Shown: positions 1-7,267, numbered from the stretch's first letter. The stretch: 7,285 nt of DNA from an uncultured Neisseria sp. (GCA_927911515.1 CAKMQH010000257.1:1-7285), one strand, 5' to 3'. A program made the numbers and translations. Notes: generated by a model not told the origin, from the letters alone.

Positions 1-1
1 C

Positions 2-680
2 GGGTTCCTGAATATGCCGCGCATCAAAGGCATCCATACCGCGATGAAATCTGCCATGCTCCGCCGCAGAAGCCGTGTTCCCCTTGTTGGAAAACCTTGA
101 AGAAGTGGAAGCTTCGACAGCGGCAAAGAGGCGGCGGATTATCAGCAAACGTTTTAAACAAAGCTGGCTGTATCAAGAGCTTTACGCCGCGCGTAATGTC
201 CGTCCGTCATTCAATGGGGCGTTTACCTCGGCTCAATCTATACCGGCATCGATCAGATGATTTTCAGAGGCAAAGCCCCGTGGACTTTGAAACATCACGG
301 TAAAGACAACGAGCAGCTCAAAAAAGCCGCCGCGTGCAAGCCGATTGACTATCCGAAACCCGACGGCGTGTTGACCTTCGACCGCTTAAGCAGCGTCTTC
401 CTCGCCAATCTCGCGCACGAAGAAAACCAGCCCGACCATTTGGTGCTGAAAAATCCGCAAACGATGATAGACGTGAACTACAAAGAATACGCCTCGCCCG
501 AAACGCGCTATTGTCCGGCCGGTGTGTATGAAATCGTCGAAGAAAACGGCAGCCCGCGCCTGCAAATCAACGCCGCCAACTGCGTTCATTGCAAAAACGT
601 GCGACATCAAAGACCCGACGCAAAACATCACTTGGATTTGCCCTGAAGGCGCAAGCGGACCGAATTACGGCGGGATGTAA
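2..680 (+). CDS. Electron transfer flavoprotein-ubiquinone oxidoreductase (ETF-QO), C-terminal part, frame broken by five apparent indels
   Basis: This is the last 225 residues of ETF-QO, a membrane-associated flavoprotein with a 4Fe-4S cluster that moves electrons from reduced ETF to ubiquinone. The 5' part lies outside the window. Read through the breaks, the protein begins GFLNMPRIKGIHTAMKS and contains PWTLKHHGKDNEQLKKA, PIDYPKPDGVLTFDRLSSV and YCPAGVYEIV, then NCVHCKTCDIKDP, and ends NYGGM, closely following the family. The cluster cysteines are all visible once corrected: one in YCPAG and three in NCVHCKTC. Frame breaks, each inferred from the conserved protein: extra C at 61-62, missing A near 109-110, extra T in 152-155, missing A at 213-214, extra A in 593-597, the last inside the cysteine motif. 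The longest intact stretch is about 215-597. The alternating +1/-1 changes with unharmed residues between them point to sequence error. Real decay is the less likely alternative. Confidence 0.9.
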
Positions 681-695
681 GCTTTAGTTGCAGCG

Positions 696-721
696 GGCTT
701 GTCTAAATAGGGCAAGCCTTT
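696..721 (+). terminator. Hairpin terminator after the ETF-QO gene
   Basis: Sixteen bases after the ETF-QO stop, GGCTTGTC (696-703) can pair with GGCAAGCC (711-718), with one T-G wobble, around a seven-base loop, followed by TTT. The short T-run makes it a modest intrinsic terminator. Its place directly after a gene end supports the call. Confidence 0.55.
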
Positions 722-735
722 GTTGCATCAGATAA

Positions 736-781
736 AAAAGGTCTCTGAAAATCTTGATTTCAAGTTTTCAGACGACCTTTT
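736..781. terminator. Bidirectional terminator hairpin made of a DUS and a defective DUS
   Basis: The left arm AAAAGGTC+TCTGAAAA (736-751) pairs with TTTTCAGA (765-772) and GACCTTTT (774-781), leaving C773 bulged. CTTG (753-756) pairs with CAAG (761-764) around an ATTT loop. On the minus strand the stem runs into six T; on the plus strand it is followed by TTTTGGGTTTTT. It lies between convergent genes and could end transcripts from both sides, chiefly serC. Neisseria commonly uses inverted DUS pairs as terminators. Here only the right arm carries an intact DUS. Confidence 0.7.
767..778 (-). repeat. DNA uptake sequence, perfect AGGTCGTCTGAA
   Basis: The minus strand reads AGGTCGTCTGAA, a full match to the AG-muc dialect of the Neisseriaceae DNA uptake sequence, which is recognised during natural transformation. 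It forms the right arm of the terminator hairpin at 736-781. Confidence 0.9.
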
Positions 782-899
782 GGGTTTTTCAGGGAATGGG
801 CGTTAACAGAATATCGTTGATTTAGCTGATTACGGTACGCATTCATCCGCGCTTGAGATTTGTGTTGAATCGGCTGCGCTTTTCAAGGCGTATTTTGTC

Positions 900-2004
900 T
901 TAGCCGTAACGCCGTTGGAAATCGCTCATAAAGTCTGCCAACGCCTGTACGCCTTCGAGCGGCATGGCGTTGTAGATGCTGGCGCGCATACCGCCGACGG
1001 TTTTGTAGCCTTTGAGCAGGCACAAGCCTTGCAGTTCGGCTTCGAGGACAAAGCGGCGGTCGAGTTCGGCTGAGGCGGTTTGGAAGACGACGTTCATTTT
1101 CGAGCGGGCATCGGGGCGGATTCGGTTGACGTAGAAGCCGCCGCTGCCGTCGATGGCATCATAAAGCGTTTGGGCTTTGATGTTGTTGATGGCTTCGATT
1201 TTCTTCACGCCGCCTTGCGTCAGCAGCCAGCGGAACACTAAACCTGACATATAAATGGCGTAGGTTGACGGGGTGTTATACATGCCGTCGCGGTTGATGT
1301 GCGAACGGTAGTTGAAGACGTCGGGGATGTTGTCGGGGCAGCGGTCGAGCAGGTCTTCGCGGATGATGACGACGGTCGCGCCGGCGGGCCGATGTTTTTT
1401 GCGCGCCCGCGTAAATCAGCCCGTAGTCGGAAACGTCAAATTCGCGCGAGAGGATTTCGCTGGACATATCGCAAACGAGCGGCGGCAGGTTGTCTGAAAG
1501 TTTGGGAACGGTTTGGTATTGCAGGCCGTTGACGGTTTCGTTGATGGCGAAGTGGACGAAGGCGGAGTTTTTGTCTATGTCCCAAGTTTCGATGGGCGGT
1601 AGGGCGGTGTAGTCGAATTGTTCGCCGCCGTGTGCCGCGAGTCGGATTTCGGTATCGGTCAGGCGGCTCATTTGTTCGTAGGCGATGCGGCTCCAGTTGC
1701 CCGTTACCACTGCATCGGCAGACGGAAAGCCATGCGCCAAGTTCATCGCAACCATGTTGAATTGCGTGGTCGCGCCGCCTTGCAAGAACAGGATTTTGTA
1801 GTTCGAGGGAATGTTCAGCAGCGTGCGCAGGTCTTGTTCGGCGTGATGGAGGATGCTGAGGAACATTTCCGAGCGGTGACTCATCGCCATGATGGGGAAG
1901 CCTGTGCCGTTGTAGTCGAGCATTTCTTGCTGCGCGGTACGCAGTACGGCTTCAGGCAGAACGGCGGGGCCGGCAGAAAAGTTGTAGATGGGGCGGGAGG
2001 ACAT
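900..2004 (-). CDS. serC: Phosphoserine aminotransferase SerC, frame broken by two apparent single-base deletions
   Basis: SerC is a PLP-dependent class V aminotransferase that converts 3-phosphohydroxypyruvate and glutamate to phosphoserine, and also serves pyridoxal phosphate synthesis. The start at 2004 gives MSSRPIYNFSAGPAVLPEAV, the typical SerC N-terminus. Further marks are LFLQGGATTQFNM (about residues 72-84), TGNWS (101-105) and GLIYAGAQK (195-203), where K203 should bind PLP. After K203 the frame is lost. The minus strand has six A (1395-1400 on the plus strand) where CAA AAA AAC needs seven, and three C (1386-1388) where GGC CCC GCC needs four. Restoring both gives QKNIGPAGATVVIIRED and joins smoothly to DVFNYRSHINRDGMYNTPSTY and the C-terminal FQRRYG. 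The corrected length is 368 residues, as in other Neisseria. As given, the two open pieces are 2004-1276 and 1283-900. The gene diverges from rimP and converges with ETF-QO. Sequence error is more likely than loss of a biosynthetic gene. Confidence 0.93.
1487..1498 (+). repeat. Near-match DUS inside serC
   Basis: AGGTTGTCTGAA differs from AGGTCGTCTGAA only at the fifth base, which lies in the core, so uptake activity is doubtful. On the serC strand it falls in the codons for LSDNLPP, a stretch that seems to vary between SerC proteins. Confidence 0.4.
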
Positions 2005-2042
2005 GGCAATGCCTTTTTTTGTTTCGATGATAACAGCTTTGG

Positions 2043-2071
2043 ATTTTAGAATGACGGCGTGCTTCGTGCAA
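2043..2071 (-). promoter_or_regulatory. Putative serC promoter
   Basis: On the minus strand TTGCAC (2071-2066) and TAAAAT (2048-2043) are separated by 17 bases, about 40 bases upstream of the serC ATG. The -10 matches the sigma-70 consensus at five of six positions, the -35 only at three. The spacing is right, but there is no supporting evidence beyond position. Confidence 0.35.
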
Positions 2072-2090
2072 GCTATACGGAAGGAAAATG

Positions 2091-2101
2091 GGGTCTCTGA
2101 A
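2091..2101 (+). repeat. Defective DUS copy lacking one core base
   Basis: GGGTCTCTGAA equals the DUS GGTCGTCTGAA with the central G missing, the same lesion as the copy at 739-749. Its GGTC and TCTGAAAAA (2092-2104) are complementary to TTTTTCAGA and GACC at 2156-2169, again with a bulged C (2165), but across a loop of about 51 bases. Confidence 0.5.
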
Positions 2102-2114
2102 AAAGAATTGTTGA

Positions 2115-2133
2115 GAATAATATGATGATTATC
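2115..2133. promoter_or_regulatory. Weak Fur-box-like site
   Basis: The 19 bases match the classical Fur box GATAATGATAATCATTATC at 13 positions. The right half ATTATC is perfect and the left half is poor. ATAAT (2117-2121) and ATTAT (2128-2132) form a short inverted repeat. It lies in the divergent spacer, upstream of both the putative serC promoter and rimP. AT-rich DNA gives such matches by chance, so this is a candidate only. Confidence 0.2.
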
Positions 2134-2158
2134 AAGGGGTAAGTTTGAACAGTTATTT

Positions 2159-2170
2159 TTCAGACGACCG
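2159..2170 (-). repeat. DNA uptake sequence, core intact
   Basis: The minus strand reads CGGTCGTCTGAA: the ten-base core GTCGTCTGAA is perfect and only the first flanking base differs from AGGTCGTCTGAA. It pairs with the defective copy at 2091-2101 on one side and is inverted relative to the perfect copy at 2227-2238 on the other. Confidence 0.8.
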
Positions 2171-2226
2171 TTTTTGTCAACAATTTTTAAGTTTCACTTT
2201 ATGCAATCCGATATATTCATTCTATG

Positions 2227-2238
2227 AGGTCGTCTGAA
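2227..2238 (+). repeat. DNA uptake sequence, perfect AGGTCGTCTGAA
   Basis: This is a full 12-base match on the plus strand, about 46 bases upstream of the putative rimP -10 box. With the inverted copy at 2159-2170 it could form a stem with a loop of roughly 56 bases. It is followed by an A-run, not a T-run, so it is unlikely to terminate plus-strand transcription. Confidence 0.88.
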
Positions 2239-2260
2239 AAAAGCCGCGATAAATCAACGC

Positions 2261-2289
2261 TTTTCTTTTGAGTGGAAAGCGGTTATAAT
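2261..2289 (+). promoter_or_regulatory. Putative promoter of the rimP-nusA-infB operon
   Basis: A perfect -10 hexamer TATAAT lies at 2284-2289. At a 17-base spacing the -35 region is TTTTCT (2261-2266), a poor match, and there is no extended -10 TG. Transcription would begin near 2296, about 17 bases before the leader hairpin and 65 bases before the rimP ATG. The -10 is convincing; the -35 is not. Confidence 0.5.
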
Positions 2290-2312
2290 AAGCCAATTTT
2301 TCAACTCCGACG

Positions 2313-2338
2313 AAAAATGGCCACTGGGCCATTTTTTT
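2313..2338 (+). promoter_or_regulatory. rimP leader: intrinsic terminator/attenuator hairpin
   Basis: AAAAATGGCC (2313-2322) and GGCCATTTTT (2327-2336) form a perfect ten-pair stem around the loop ACTG, running into seven T (2332-2338). This is a textbook intrinsic terminator, yet it sits between the putative promoter and rimP, 22 bases before the ATG. Attenuator-like leaders ahead of rimP-nusA-infB operons have been described in proteobacteria, and this resembles one. NusA, encoded by the operon, modulates pausing and termination at such hairpins, so negative feedback is plausible. No alternative antiterminator fold is obvious in the short leader. The other reading is a plain terminator for an upstream transcript, but no plus-strand gene lies between 681 and here. 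Confidence 0.7.
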
Positions 2339-2360
2339 GTTTATGTACTCTGGGAGATTC

Positions 2361-2791
2361 ATGGATATTCAAACAATTCTCGAAAAACCCTGCCGGGTTT
2401 GGGCTACGAACTGGTCGATTTCGAGCTGACTGCGCAAGGTACGCTGCGCGTGTTCATCGATAAAGAAGGCGGGATTACCGTCGAAGACTGCGCGACCGTC
2501 AGCAATCATTTGAGCCGCGTGTTCATGGTGGAAGACATCGATTATAAAAATCTGGAAATTTCCAGCCCCGGCCTTGACCGACCACTGAAAAAAGCCGCCG
2601 ATTTCGTACGCTTTGCAGGACAGCAGGCAAAAATCAAAACCCGCCTGCCGGTTGACGGACAAAAGAATTTTATCGGCCGCATCGAGGGTTGTGAAAACGA
2701 TACCGTAACGCTCTCTTTCGACGGCAAAACTGCGCAAATCGGCTTAGACAATATCGATAAAGCCCGCCTGCGCCCCGAATTTAAATTTTAA
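2361..2791 (+). CDS. rimP: Ribosome maturation factor RimP, frame broken by one apparent deletion
   Basis: RimP binds the free 30S subunit and helps its late maturation. The ATG at 2361 follows GGGAG (2352-2356) and gives MDIQTILEK. The run of five A at 2383-2387 should be six: GAA AAA ACC CTG restores EKTLPGLGYELVDFELT, whereas the sequence as given runs out of frame, and an annotator would find only an ORF beginning near 2399. Corrected length is 143 residues, normal for Neisseria. Visible family features are the N-terminal alpha/beta part with GYELVDFEL and RVFIDKEGGITVEDC, then SNHLSRVFMVEDI, the signature YKNLEISSPGLDRPL (about residues 62-76) and the Sm-like C-terminal domain ending RPEFKF. 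It is first gene of the operon, 32 bases ahead of nusA. The usual partner order supports the assignment. Confidence 0.93.
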
Positions 2792-2823
2792 AACTTGATA
2801 CTTGATATTGGAGATTCTAAAAA

Positions 2824-4327
2824 ATGAGTCGCGAAATGTTGCAACTTGCCGAAGCGTTGGCAAGCGAGAAAAACGTTGAAGCGGAAGTGGTGTTCCAAGC
2901 ATTGGAATTTGCCCTTTCTACCGCAGCCAAGAAAAAAAGCCGACCGCGAGCATATGGATGTGCGCGTCGAAATCGACCGCGATACCGGCGAATACCATAC
3001 TTTCCGCCGCTGGCTGATTGTTGCCGACGAGGATTACACCTATCCCGATCTGGAAAAAACCATCGAAGAAATCCAAGAAGAAATTCCGGGTACTGACATT
3101 CAAATCGGCGACTACTACGAAGAAACGCTGCCGAACGAAGGCTTTGGCCGCCAAGCCGCGCAAACTGCCAAACAAATCATCCTGCAACGCATCCGCGATG
3201 CCGAGCGCGAGCAAAATCTGAACGAATTTTTAGCTGTTAAAGAAGACATCGTTTCCGGTACGGTAAAACGCGTGGAACGTCACGGCATCATCGTCGAAGT
3301 CGTTCCGGGTAAGCTGGACGCGCTGATTCCGCGCGAACAAATGATTCCGCGTGAAAACTTCCGCGGCGGCGACCGTATCCGCGCGCTGTTTTTGCGTGTG
3401 GACGAAATCGGCAATACCGGCCGCAAACAAGTCATCCTCAGCCGTACTTCGGGCGATTTCCTTGCCAAACTGTACGAAATGGAAGTGCCTGAAATTGCAG
3501 ACGGTTTGTTGGAAATCCGCGAAGTGGCGCGCGATCCGGGTCAACGTGCGAAAGTGGCGGTCAAAGCCAACGACCAACGCATTGACCCGCAAGGCACTTG
3601 TATCGGCGTGCGCGGCTCCCGTGTGAACGCTGTCAGCAATGAATTGGCAGGCGAGCGCATTGATGTGGTGCTGTGGTCGTCTGAAACTGCCCAGTTCGTG
3701 ATGAATGCGCTGTCTCCTGCCGAAGTTAGCCGCATCGTGATTGACGAAGACAAACACGCAGTTGACGTAATCGTTGCCGAAGACCAGCTTGCACTTGCTA
3801 TCGGTCGCGGTGGTCAAAACGTGCGCTTGGCATCCGATTTGACAGGTTGGCAGCTGAACATCATGACTGTCGAAGAAGCGGACGAACGCACCGCCGCCGA
3901 AGACGCAGCCATCCGCGACCTCTTCACCGCGCATCTGAACATCGACGACGAAACCGCCGATATTTTGGTTGAAGAAGGTTTTGCTACGTTGGAAGAAGTC
4001 GCTTACGTTCCTGCTGCCGAATTGCTCGCCATCGAAGGTTTTGACGAAGAAATCGTCGAAACCCTGCGCAACCGCGCCCGCGATGCGATTCTGACCATGG
4101 CGATTGCGTCCGAAGAGAAGCTGGAAGAAGTTTCAGACGACATGCGCAATTTGGACGGCGTAGATTCCGACATGCTCCGCAAACTGGCGGAAGCCGGCGT
4201 AACCACGCGCGACGATTTGGCGGAACTTGCCGTTGACGAACTGATTGAAATAACCGGTGTAGATGAAGAAGCGGCGAAAAAAGTGATTCTTGCCGCTCGC
4301 GAACACTGGTTTACCGAAGAGAACTAA
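2824..4327 (+). CDS. nusA: Transcription termination/antitermination protein NusA, frame broken by one apparent insertion
   Basis: NusA binds RNA polymerase and nascent RNA and controls pausing, intrinsic termination and antitermination. GGAG (2810-2813) precedes the ATG at 2824, giving MSREMLQLAEALASEKNVEA. Seven A at 2932-2938 should be six. Removing one gives STAAKKKADREHMDV and a 500-residue protein, the usual Neisseria length. As given, one frame stops at 3096 and the rest is open to 4327. Corrected domains: polymerase-binding N-terminal domain (about 1-125), S1 domain (about 139-203, SGTVKRVERHGIIVEV), KH1 with GVRG at 261-264, KH2 with GRGG at 327-330, then two acidic helix-hairpin-helix repeats of about 50 residues (roughly 370-420 and 440-495), as in E. 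coli NusA with its AR1/AR2 repeats. The stop overlaps by one base the ATG at 4327. The gene is essential in most bacteria, so the frame break is probably an error. Confidence 0.95.
3674..3685 (+). repeat. DNA uptake sequence inside nusA
   Basis: TGGTCGTCTGAA has the perfect ten-base core and one flanking mismatch. It is codon-aligned, encoding W284-S-S-E in corrected numbering, between the two KH motifs. Confidence 0.7.
4132..4143 (-). repeat. DNA uptake sequence inside nusA, antisense
   Basis: The minus strand reads ATGTCGTCTGAA: perfect ten-base core, with the second base T instead of G. On the coding strand it spans the codons for S437-D-D-M, which seem to be conserved in neisserial NusA, so the match may partly reflect protein constraint. 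Confidence 0.6.
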
Positions 4328-4328
4328 T

Positions 4329-4341
4329 GGGGGTACAGATG
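4329..4341 (+). promoter_or_regulatory. Ribosome binding site deciding the infB start
   Basis: GGGGGT (4329-4334) sits four bases before the ATG at 4339, which starts MSNTTVEQFAAEL, the neisserial IF2 N-terminus. The ATG at 4327 in the same frame overlaps the nusA stop, would add only MGVQ, and has no good site before it. I prefer 4339. Confidence 0.65.
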
Positions 4342-7249
4342 AGTAACACAACCGTAGAACAATTTGCCGCCGAACTGAAACGCCCCGTCGATGATTTGTT
4401 GAAACAACTGAAAGAAGCAGGCGTCAATAAAAGCAGCGGCAGCGATTCCCTGACGCTGGATGACAAACAATTGCTGAACACCTATCTGAAAAAGAAAAAC
4501 GGCAATGACGGCGGAACCATCAGCATCCGCCGCAAAAAAACCGAAGTCAGCACCGTCGGCGGCGTAAAAGTTGAACGCAAACGCGGCCGCGCCGTAACGA
4601 TTCCTTCGCCGGAAGAGTTGGCTGCCGAAGCCAAAGCCAAAGCAGTAGCTGAGGCGCAAAAAGCCGAGCAGGCAGAAGCGAAAGACCAAGCCGAAGAACA
4701 GGCAAAAGCTGAAGCAGAAGCCGCTGCCCGTGCCGAAGCGCGCGCGAAAGCCGAAGCAGAAGTTGCGAAACTGAAAGCTGCCAAAGCTGCTAAATCAGAG
4801 CCTAAGGCTAAAGCGGAAGAAGCGAAACCTGTTGAAACGGCTGAAAAAACTGCCGAAGTCCAAGCCGTTGAAAACAAAGCCGATGACAAACCGGCAGAAC
4901 CTGCTGCACAAGCAGTTCAGGCTGAAGACAAACCTGCCCAAAGGTCGTCTGAAAAACCTGCCGAAGGCAAAACCAAGCCTAAACAAGACAAAGGCAATAA
5001 AGGCAAAGATGCGAAAAAAGCAGCAAAACCCGTTGCTCCAGCCGCTCCGCAACCTGTGGTCAGCGCGGAAGAGCAAGCGCAACGCGACGAAGAAGCACGC
5101 CGTGCTGCCGCTTTACGCGCCCATCAGGAAGCCTTGTTGAAAGAAAAACAAGAGCGTCAGGCGCGCCGCGAAGCCATGAAACAACAGGCAGACCAACAAG
5201 CCAAACCCGCAGCTGAAGCTAAAGCCGGTGAGCAACGCAAACCTGCTGAAAAAGCCAAAGTCGCACCTGCCGACAACAAAGCCGCCAACCCTGCGCGTGC
5301 GAAAAAAGAAGATCGTCACAACCGCGACGATGACAACCAAAGCCGCAATGCCAAAGGCAAAGGCGGTAAAGGCGGACGCGACCGTAATGCGGCGCGCGGC
5401 GGTGATGAGGAACGCGTACGCGGCGGTAAAAAAAGGCAAAAAACTCAAACTCGAACCGAACCAACATGCTTTCCAAGCGCCGACTGAGCCCGTCGTACAC
5501 GAAGTCTTGGTTCCCGAAACCATTACCGTTGCCGATTTGGCGCACAAAATGGCAGTCAAAGGCGTGGAAGTGGTCAAAGCCCTGATGAAAATGGGCATGA
5601 TGGTGACCATCAACCAATCCATCGACCAAGACACCGCCCTGATTGTGGTGGAAGAACTTGGCCACATCGGCAAACCTGCCGCTGCCGACGATCCCGAAGC
5701 ATTCTTGGATGAAGGCGTAGAAGCAGCCGAAGCCGAAGCATTGCCGCGTCCGCCGGTGGTTACCGTCATGGGGCACGTCGACCACGGTAAAACTTCCCTG
5801 CTGGACTACATCCGCCGTGCCAAAGTGGTACAAGGCGAAGCGGGCGGTATTACCCAGCACATCGGTGCATACCACGTTGAAACCCCGCGCGGTGTGATTA
5901 CCTTCTTGGATACTCCGGGTCACGAAGCGTTTACCGCCATGCGTGCACGCGGTGCGAAAGCAACCGACATCGTGATTCTCGTGGTCGCTGCCGACGACGG
6001 CGTGATGCCGCAAACCATCGAAGCCATTGCCCATGCGAAAGCGGCGGGCGTACCTATGGTGGTTGCCGTCAACAAGATCGATAAAGAAGCCGCCAACCCT
6101 GAACGCATCCGCCAAGAGCTGACTGCACACGAAGTCGTGCCTGATGAATGGGGCGGCGATGTGCAATTTATCGACGTATCCGCCAAAAAAGGCATCAATA
6201 TCGACGCATTGCTCGAAGCCGTATTGCTCGAAGCCGAGGTATTGGAACTGACCGCCCCTGTCGATGCGCCGGCGAAAGGCATCATCGTCGAAGCCCGTCT
6301 GGACAAAGGACGCGGCGCGGTCGCCACCCTCTTGGTGCAAAGCGGTACGCTGAAAAAAGGCGACATGCTGCTTGCCGGTACCGCGTTCGGTAAAATTCGT
6401 GCGATGGTTGATGAAAACGGTAAAGCCGTCAACGAAGCAGGCCCGTCTATTCCGGTCGAAATCCTCGGCTTGTCCGATGTGCCGAACGCCGGTGAGGACG
6501 CGATGGTGTTGGCGGACGAGAAAAAAGCCCGAGAAATCGCACTCTTCCGTCAAGGCAAATACCGCGACGTGCGCCTTGCCAAACAGCAGGCGGCGAAGCT
6601 GGAAAATATGTTCAACAACATGGGTGAAAACCAAGCCCAATCTTTGTCAGTCATCATCAAGGCAGACGTACAAGGTTCTTACGAAGCTTTGGCGGGCAGC
6701 CTGAAAAAACTATCTACCGACGAAGTGAAAGTGAACGTATTGCACAGCGGCGTGGGCGGCATTACCGAATCGGATGTCAACCTTGCCATCGCTTCAGGCG
6801 CGTTCATCATCGGCTTTAACGTGCGTGCAGATGCTTCTTCGCGCAAACTTGCCGAAAATGAAAACGTGGAAATCCGCTACTACAACATCATTTACGATGC
6901 CATCGACGACGTCAAAGCAGCCATGAGCGGCATGTTGGCGCCGGAAGAGAAAGAGCAGATTACCGGTATGGTCGAAATCCGTCAGGTCATCAGCGTATCC
7001 AAAGTCGGCAACATCGCAGGCTGTATGGTTACCGACGGCGTGGTCAAACGCGATTCGCATATTCGCCTTATCCGCAACAACGTGGTTATCCATACCGGCG
7101 AACTGTCTTCTTTGAAACGCTACAAAGACGACGTCAAAGAAGTCCGTATGGGCTTCGAATGTGGCTTAATGATCAAAGGCTACAACGAAATTATGGAAGG
7201 CGACCAACTGGAATGCTTCGACATCGTCGAAGTTGCCCGCTCGCTGTAA
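4339..7249 (+). CDS. infB: Translation initiation factor IF-2, frame broken by one apparent insertion
   Basis: IF2 is the GTPase that places formyl-Met-tRNA on the 30S subunit and drives 50S joining. Seven A at 5428-5434 should be six: removing one turns GGKKRQK into GGKKGKKLKLEPNQHAFQ and gives 969 residues. As given, the first frame stops at 5487 and the second is open to 7249. Corrected domains: small IF2_N domain (about 1-52), basic patch TISIRRKKTEV, a long Ala/Lys/Glu linker (about 95-375), a second IF2_N-type domain (about 385-445), then the G domain with G1 GHVDHGKT at 478-485, G3 DTPGH from 524, G4 NKID at 578-581 and G5 SAK at 614-616. Domains II and III and the tRNA-binding C-terminal domain follow, ending FDIVEVARSL. 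All GTPase motifs are intact. It is last visible gene of the operon, overlapping or adjoining nusA, which suggests translational coupling. Confidence 0.96.
4621..4800 (+). repeat. Low-complexity Ala/Lys/Glu-coding tract in infB
   Basis: Imperfect repetition of GCC/GCA/GCT, GAA and AAA codons encodes EAKAKA, EAEAAARAEARAKAEAE and similar runs. In IF2 this part is a flexible or helical linker between the N-terminal domain and the GTPase, known to vary in length and sequence between species. It is strongly purine-rich on the coding strand. Confidence 0.7.
4942..4953 (+). repeat. DNA uptake sequence, perfect AGGTCGTCTGAA, in the infB linker
   Basis: A full 12-base match, exactly codon-aligned and read as R202-S-S-E, within the variable linker where protein constraint is low. 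As I recall the meningococcal IF2 linker, it carries MPSEKPAE at about this place, which ATGCCGTCTGAA would encode. Confidence 0.88.
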
Positions 7250-7267
7250 TTTCCCGTTGTAAATAAA

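Noticed and set aside
681..899. A small gene in the spacer between ETF-QO and serC
   Set aside because: No credible frame with a ribosome binding site; apart from the two hairpins I see nothing in it.
1618..2049. A 143-codon plus-strand frame opposite the serC start
   Set aside because: It is antisense to the conserved SerC N-terminal half and shows no family likeness.
2005..2360. A tRNA gene (metY) ahead of rimP, as found in E. coli
   Set aside because: No cloverleaf, TTCRA T-arm motif or CCA-type 3' end can be seen in this spacer.
3230..3934. A 234-codon open frame on the minus strand opposite nusA
   Set aside because: Antisense to the S1 and KH domains of NusA with the same shadow-type composition and no recognisable domain.
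4621..4800. Tandem repeat or CRISPR-like array
   Set aside because: The repetition is codon-level low complexity inside IF2, with no fixed repeat length and no spacers.
4482..5769. Minus-strand frames rich in Ala, Ser and Phe opposite the IF2 linker
   Set aside because: They are complements of the repetitive GCN/GAA/AAA codons of the linker, not genes.
5219..6640. A 473-codon open frame on the minus strand opposite infB
   Set aside because: It lies wholly antisense to conserved IF2 sequence, its composition (rich in His, Phe, Arg, Gly) is that of a complement-strand shadow, and the coding strand shows intact GTPase motifs.
900..7249. Two-subunit or split versions of SerC, NusA and IF2, or programmed frameshifting
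   Set aside because: The breaks fall inside catalytic or structural segments at homopolymer runs, occur in every gene of the window, and lack internal starts or stimulatory structures; sequence error explains them all.
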